6,505 nt of DNA from Planctomycetaceae bacterium. Its GTDB lineage: Bacteria; Planctomycetota; Planctomycetia; Pirellulales; Thermoguttaceae. The translations under genes were made by a program, and so were the position numbers. The notes beneath the pieces were generated by a model. The model was not told the DNA's origin. It searched no databases and saw nothing but the letters and a program-made list of their open reading frames with translations. Of this stretch, positions 3,180-6,505 are shown one piece after another (positions within the stretch are counted from its first letter, which is position 1; each line of letters opens with the position of its first letter). Location: the NCBI GenBank assembly GCA_031282385.1, contig JAITDV010000466.1, positions 1-6,505 of the forward strand, given 5' to 3'.

Positions 3180-6059
3180 TCAATCTAATTTGATTATGCC
3201 GTTTCCTTTGGCATTTATTATTCTTCCGCCGTTACAGAGGATTTGAAAAGGTAGATCAGGCGGTACGTTTGTTGCTTCGATGCCGCGTTTTGTTGTTTTG
3301 AGTGGGAACGGGGAAACATAACGGTCTCCGTGATCTAACAACACAAAAAGCGTACTAGGTTTTCGCTCAATAGCCAGTCGCAAGATTGTAACAGCGACCG
3401 GATTTATTCCTAATGAACTTCTGTCTTGAGATTCGATTGTAAATATGTCTGGTAAACAACCGATATTTTTACCGTTTGTGAATTGTATTTTTTCAGATGC
3501 GTGTAAAATTCCGGTTGCAATTTTTGTCCAGTCAATATATTTGTCATGTTCTGCAAGTAGAGTCAATGCATAAGCGTAGATTATTCCTGTTCGAGGTTGC
3601 GAAACTCCAAACCAAAGAGGAACTCCCCGCGAGTTGCCGCCTAATTTTGGGATTGTAACATAAAGCATTGAGTCGCGATTTGACCATTGGTAAACAAACG
3701 GCAGCCCGCACACTGCGAATCGATTTGCAATTTCAATATAACGCGGTTCACCTGAGAACTCATAAGCCCAAACAAATAACCAAGTCAATGTTGCCGCAGT
3801 TAAAAGATCGGGCGAGTGTAACGGCGAATCTTGATAAAATCCTCCGCGCGGTACTTCGCATTTTGCCAGAAATTCAAGCGATTCCGCAACCGACTCAAAT
3901 AAACGTTTATTACCTGTGAAACGTACGTACTCCATAATTTCAAGCGTTCTTATTGCCGTCAATCCATAGGATGTTGCCGCATTTTCCACTTCTGGAAATC
4001 GCGTGCGAAAAAGATAAGAACTATCCGGATTACGCAATGCCATAATTGATCTGATAGAATTTTCCCGTGTTGTTTTCCATTGTTCAATATTTTCTGTCAA
4101 AAAATAAATTGCATCATTTGCAATATCTGCTCCTCCCGATTCGATTTCTTTGATCAACGGCACACGACCGGTTAATCGCATGATAGTTGAAATCATGTCT
4201 GCGTATGGTCGGCGTTGCCATGCGGGGTCTGTTGCATATCCCCAAGCTGCACCATCGGGAGCTTGAACTGCGCCGCGAATTCCGGCAAGACAAAGTTTAA
4301 GTTGGTCGGCAGAATTTCGCGGTGCATTAGGCGGTTCGGGCAAACCGTGTTCTTTTATGTAAGTTCTCACGCTGCGAATTGCAGCCGATTCTTTTGATTT
4401 CAAATCGGCAGCCGGAAATATCCGCAATTCCGCATCAATCGTTTTACCAATCAATGACATTCTATGATCATCAGTATAATCAACCGTATTGGGCGAATGA
4501 AATGTCGGTTGTAATTCAACATTATTCCAGTTCAATGTCGCAGCAATTTTATCTGTACCTAGAGTTGTCATTTGCATTGTAACCCAAATCGGATTCGGTT
4601 TACCGCGATAGTTGTACGGAGGTTTGACGTCAATTGGCGACGAACTCACATCGCCTGAACCAAGAAATTCAACTCCCGGTAATAAACCGCTTTGCAACTT
4701 TCCAAAAAGACGAACAACAGGTCCCTCAAGTATTACAACTTCTTTTGTATTATCCGCGATCTGTTTACTTTTAATCGAGAACTTTATTGTATCGTTAATT
4801 ATTGAAATATCTAAGTCAGCAGCAAGAGAAGTAAAATTGAGCCGTGTTCCATCAATTGTTGTATTCGCAGTAGAGACTGTATTATGATTATTCGTAACGT
4901 TAATTATATTTGTTGCGTTTATTATTGCGGGTTTATTTTTTTGTTTGAAGTCAGGAATGATACCGTTGTAGTGAACAATCGGAGCAATTATCGCAACAAC
5001 ATCGTTATTTTGTTTAATACGGGCAATACGTGCATCAGGCGATATTTCAAAAATATATTGTCCAAGTTTTGTTGTAATCCAATTTGTTTCCGGTTTGGGA
5101 TCGTACAAAAAAACCGGAAAAACTGTTTTGGGAAACCATTCGGAAACGGCAGGATCATTTGACCATAATGTCAACTTAACAGCAGCAAGATTTCCGTTGT
5201 TTTTGACCGGCACTCCCAAATCAACTGTCTGATTACGCGAAAGTGTAATCGGTTGATCGTCGAGTCCCTCAGGTTGATCAACAAAAAATTTTATCGCGAA
5301 TGGAGCGTTGTTACGGATAGTGTAACGAAGCATATCCCGCTCCGTACCGTCCTGAATTTTTTGGCGAAACGGCAATACCTTTTGCAAGTTAATTGGATTT
5401 GTGCGATACCCATAAATATCAATAGAACGTATTGCCCACATTCCTGACGTATTGGTAAATCTAATCGAAACAGTTTCCAACATGTCATCAACCGGAAGAA
5501 AAAAAACAATCTTATGCCACTCTCCATCGGCATTTATTTTTTGAACAAGCTTTTTGTTGTTGTCGCGTGTTGGAGCTGATTTGGTTGTCCAATTTATGAC
5601 AATATCAGATGCGGTTAAAGTTTGCACTTCAATTATTAAACGCAATTGACTGCCGACAAGATTATAACCTTTGCTGATCACAGGTTCACTTTCTACCGTG
5701 TTATTTTGTATTGTGTCAATTCGCAACATTTTCTCGTGTGTGTAGATTCGCGATGACCGTTCCGCATACCAACCATGCAAGTCCTTTTCAAATGTCTCAC
5801 GCAAAAGTAAATTACCATTATCATCAGCCAAAACTAATCCGCAAACACTTGAATTCGTAATCAATCCACAACAAATAACCAATCCACAAAATAATGCCCG
5901 AACAAAACAAATTTTAAACCAAGTACAACTTAAATCTCGATAACACGAAAAATTCAAAGCAAACTTGCTAATAATTAAACTTGCACAAGTAAAAAAAATT
6001 TCAAACGGTAAATGTTTAAAATAAGTTTGATATAATTGTTGTAATGTTATATTTTTCAT
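3180..6059 (-). CDS. Large secreted multidomain protein, probable glycan-related, function unknown
   Basis: This is a 959-residue protein ending in TGA, convergent with the Sel1 gene across a 24-bp gap with no clear terminator. The N-terminus is hydrophobic at about 19-35 and again at 50-77 (rich in Cys, Leu, Val, ending GLVLADD), the second resembling a signal-peptide core. No Shine-Dalgarno precedes the ATG, and a TTG at codon 35 (5955-5957) would give a more ordinary signal peptide, so the start is uncertain. Residues 85-219 look like a jelly-roll, carbohydrate-binding-like domain: it opens LLRETFEKDLHGWY and ends in WAIRSIDIYGYR. Residues 225-320 are beta-rich, Ig-like. Residues 325-550 form a larger beta region with PGVEFLGSGDVSSS (461-474) and LQPTFHSPNTVDYTDDHRMS (516-535). 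Residues 555-905 are helical with repeated paired helices (for example TAIRTLEIMEYVRFTGNKRL, 701-720), suggesting an alpha/alpha-toroid as in six-hairpin glycosidases and some polysaccharide lyases. I recall similar uncharacterised secreted proteins from planctomycetes, but cannot name a family or catalytic residues. Confidence 0.85.
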   Translation of the reverse strand: MKNITLQQLYQTYFKHLPFEIFFTCASLIISKFALNFSCYRDLSCTWFKICFVRALFCGLVICCGLITNSSVCGLVLADDNGNLLLRETFEKDLHGWYAERSSRIYTHEKMLRIDTIQNNTVESEPVISKGYNLVGSQLRLIIEVQTLTASDIVINWTTKSAPTRDNNKKLVQKINADGEWHKIVFFLPVDDMLETVSIRFTNTSGMWAIRSIDIYGYRTNPINLQKVLPFRQKIQDGTERDMLRYTIRNNAPFAIKFFVDQPEGLDDQPITLSRNQTVDLGVPVKNNGNLAAVKLTLWSNDPAVSEWFPKTVFPVFLYDPKPETNWITTKLGQYIFEISPDARIARIKQNNDVVAIIAPIVHYNGIIPDFKQKNKPAIINATNIINVTNNHNTVSTANTTIDGTRLNFTSLAADLDISIINDTIKFSIKSKQIADNTKEVVILEGPVVRLFGKLQSGLLPGVEFLGSGDVSSSPIDVKPPYNYRGKPNPIWVTMQMTTLGTDKIAATLNWNNVELQPTFHSPNTVDYTDDHRMSLIGKTIDAELRIFPAADLKSKESAAIRSVRTYIKEHGLPEPPNAPRNSADQLKLCLAGIRGAVQAPDGAAWGYATDPAWQRRPYADMISTIMRLTGRVPLIKEIESGGADIANDAIYFLTENIEQWKTTRENSIRSIMALRNPDSSYLFRTRFPEVENAATSYGLTAIRTLEIMEYVRFTGNKRLFESVAESLEFLAKCEVPRGGFYQDSPLHSPDLLTAATLTWLFVWAYEFSGEPRYIEIANRFAVCGLPFVYQWSNRDSMLYVTIPKLGGNSRGVPLWFGVSQPRTGIIYAYALTLLAEHDKYIDWTKIATGILHASEKIQFTNGKNIGCLPDIFTIESQDRSSLGINPVAVTILRLAIERKPSTLFVLLDHGDRYVSPFPLKTTKRGIEATNVPPDLPFQILCNGGRIINAKGNGIIKLD

Positions 6060-6071
6060 ATTCTTATATTC

Positions 6072-6101
6072 AGAGCAATTAGACCGTTCTCTAATTGCTT
6101 T
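6072..6101 (-). promoter_or_regulatory. Hairpin in the 5' leader of the large secreted-protein gene
   Basis: AGCAATTAGA (6074-6083) and TCTAATTGCT (6090-6099) form a perfect 10-bp stem with a 6-nt loop, extendable by one G-U and one A-U pair. It ends about 14 nt before the start codon at 6059. On the plus strand a short T-run follows (6099-6102), but no plus-strand gene leads into it. In the minus-strand mRNA it would sit directly before the initiation region and could affect translation or mRNA stability. Either role is inference. Confidence 0.5.
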
Positions 6102-6211
6102 TAAGGTTCAGTAATTACCAATTTTTTATTTTATCCGGCATGTTTAAATTTTATATTTTAGGTTGCAGCAAGAGTTTTAAACTGTTCGCACTTTGAATTT
6201 CATTTGCCGCC

Positions 6212-6241
6212 GCCTGCTTACCTATCGGAAAGCAGGCTTTT
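6212..6241 (+). terminator. Orphan intrinsic-terminator-like hairpin
   Basis: GCCTGCTT (6212-6219) and AAGCAGGC (6230-6237) form a perfect 8-bp G+C-rich stem with a 10-nt loop, followed by TTTT (6238-6241). The shape fits a weak Rho-independent terminator on the plus strand. No plus-strand gene precedes it in the 3 kb upstream, so it may end an unannotated small RNA, block antisense transcription into the promoter region, or be a dispersed palindrome. Confidence 0.4.
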
Positions 6242-6479
6242 ACGCTCTTGAGTCACGCAAATTATAGTACGGACATTCTAGTTATTTATTCCGCTTGAGT
6301 CAACAATTACTTGCACATTACTATCTCCGATATTCTCCTTGAACAAGTGAAAATCGTGAACTCGCCCCTCCGTTTGAGCAAGACAAATAATAGACCTTTT
6401 CTCTAACCTAAAAATACATCAACGCAACAAAAAACCTACAACAAAAAACCGCCTTTAACTCCTCCGAGACCACCCCTAA

Positions 6480-6496
6480 CCCCTCCGAAGGAGGGG
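6480..6496. repeat. G+C-rich palindrome of REP type at the window edge
   Basis: CCCCTCC (6480-6486) and GGAGGGG (6490-6496) form a perfect 7-bp stem around a GAA loop. It is preceded by CCACCCCTAA (6470-6479) and a related CTCCTCCGAG (6459-6468). The CCCCTAACCCCTCC style is familiar from dispersed extragenic palindromes in several bacterial groups. The element probably continues beyond the window. Confidence 0.5.
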
Positions 6497-6505
6497 AATA
6501 AGAAG

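Larger units (their letters stand above)
6060..6505. other. Noncoding region upstream of the large secreted-protein gene
   Basis: I see no supportable gene on either strand in these 446 bases. They are A+T-rich, apart from two G+C-rich palindromes and the CCCCT-rich end. On the minus strand this is where the promoter of the large gene should lie. TATAAA occurs on that strand near 6150-6155, but without a properly spaced -35 box, so I do not call a promoter. CTTGAGTCA occurs twice, at 6247-6255 and 6294-6302; its meaning is unclear. Confidence 0.55.

Noticed and set aside
3156..3195. Bidirectional terminator between the convergent genes
   Set aside because: The 24-bp gap is A+T-rich, and the only pairing (ATCAA with TTGAT around 3179-3194) is five weak base pairs overlapping the end of the large gene.

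Overview
The window is A+T-rich bacterial DNA from a chromosome or accessory region. It holds one intact membrane-protein gene, one Sel1-repeat lipoprotein gene broken by an in-frame amber codon, one very large secreted-protein gene on the opposite strand, and the decayed tail of an ankyrin-repeat gene. Three things suggest a low-G+C planctomycete-type organism: repeat-protein genes (ankyrin, Sel1), isolated genes with long non-coding gaps rather than tight operons, and a huge secreted multidomain protein with no Shine-Dalgarno sequence. This is an impression from gene style, not a marker-based assignment. Nothing resembling rRNA, tRNA, CRISPR, a transposase or a phage gene was seen.

Layout. 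Bases 1-317 contain an A+T-rich stretch with one hairpin, then an ankyrin-repeat C-terminus with no start codon (147-317). Bases 318-897 carry no gene but are full of structure: a cluster of short palindromes (343-446), a roughly 220-bp imperfect inverted repeat with heptamer arrays in its arms (454-672, MITE-like), a noncoding element (716-826), and overlapping hairpins just before the next start codon. Then come a glycine-zipper membrane protein (898-1827) and a second copy of the same noncoding element (1904-2016). The Sel1-repeat lipoprotein starts at 2040; its frame runs to 3155 except for TAG at 2646-2648, where the repeat consensus has tryptophan. Convergent to it, separated by only 24 bp, is a 959-residue secreted protein (6059 to 3180, minus strand). 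Bases 6060-6505 are noncoding, with a hairpin in the 5' leader of that gene, an orphan terminator-like hairpin and a palindrome of repeated-element type at the edge.

How the parts relate. The genes at 898 and 2040 are co-directional and are preceded by diverged copies (about 81% identical over the ungapped part) of one noncoding element with conserved stem-loops. Each has its own good Shine-Dalgarno sequence. The shared leader suggests common control or spread by duplication. The decayed ankyrin gene, the amber-broken Sel1 gene and the dispersed palindromic repeats together indicate a region of repeat-protein gene turnover. I see no complete defence, secretion or biosynthetic system. The points most worth a second look are the duplicated leader, the amber interruption and the large inverted repeat.
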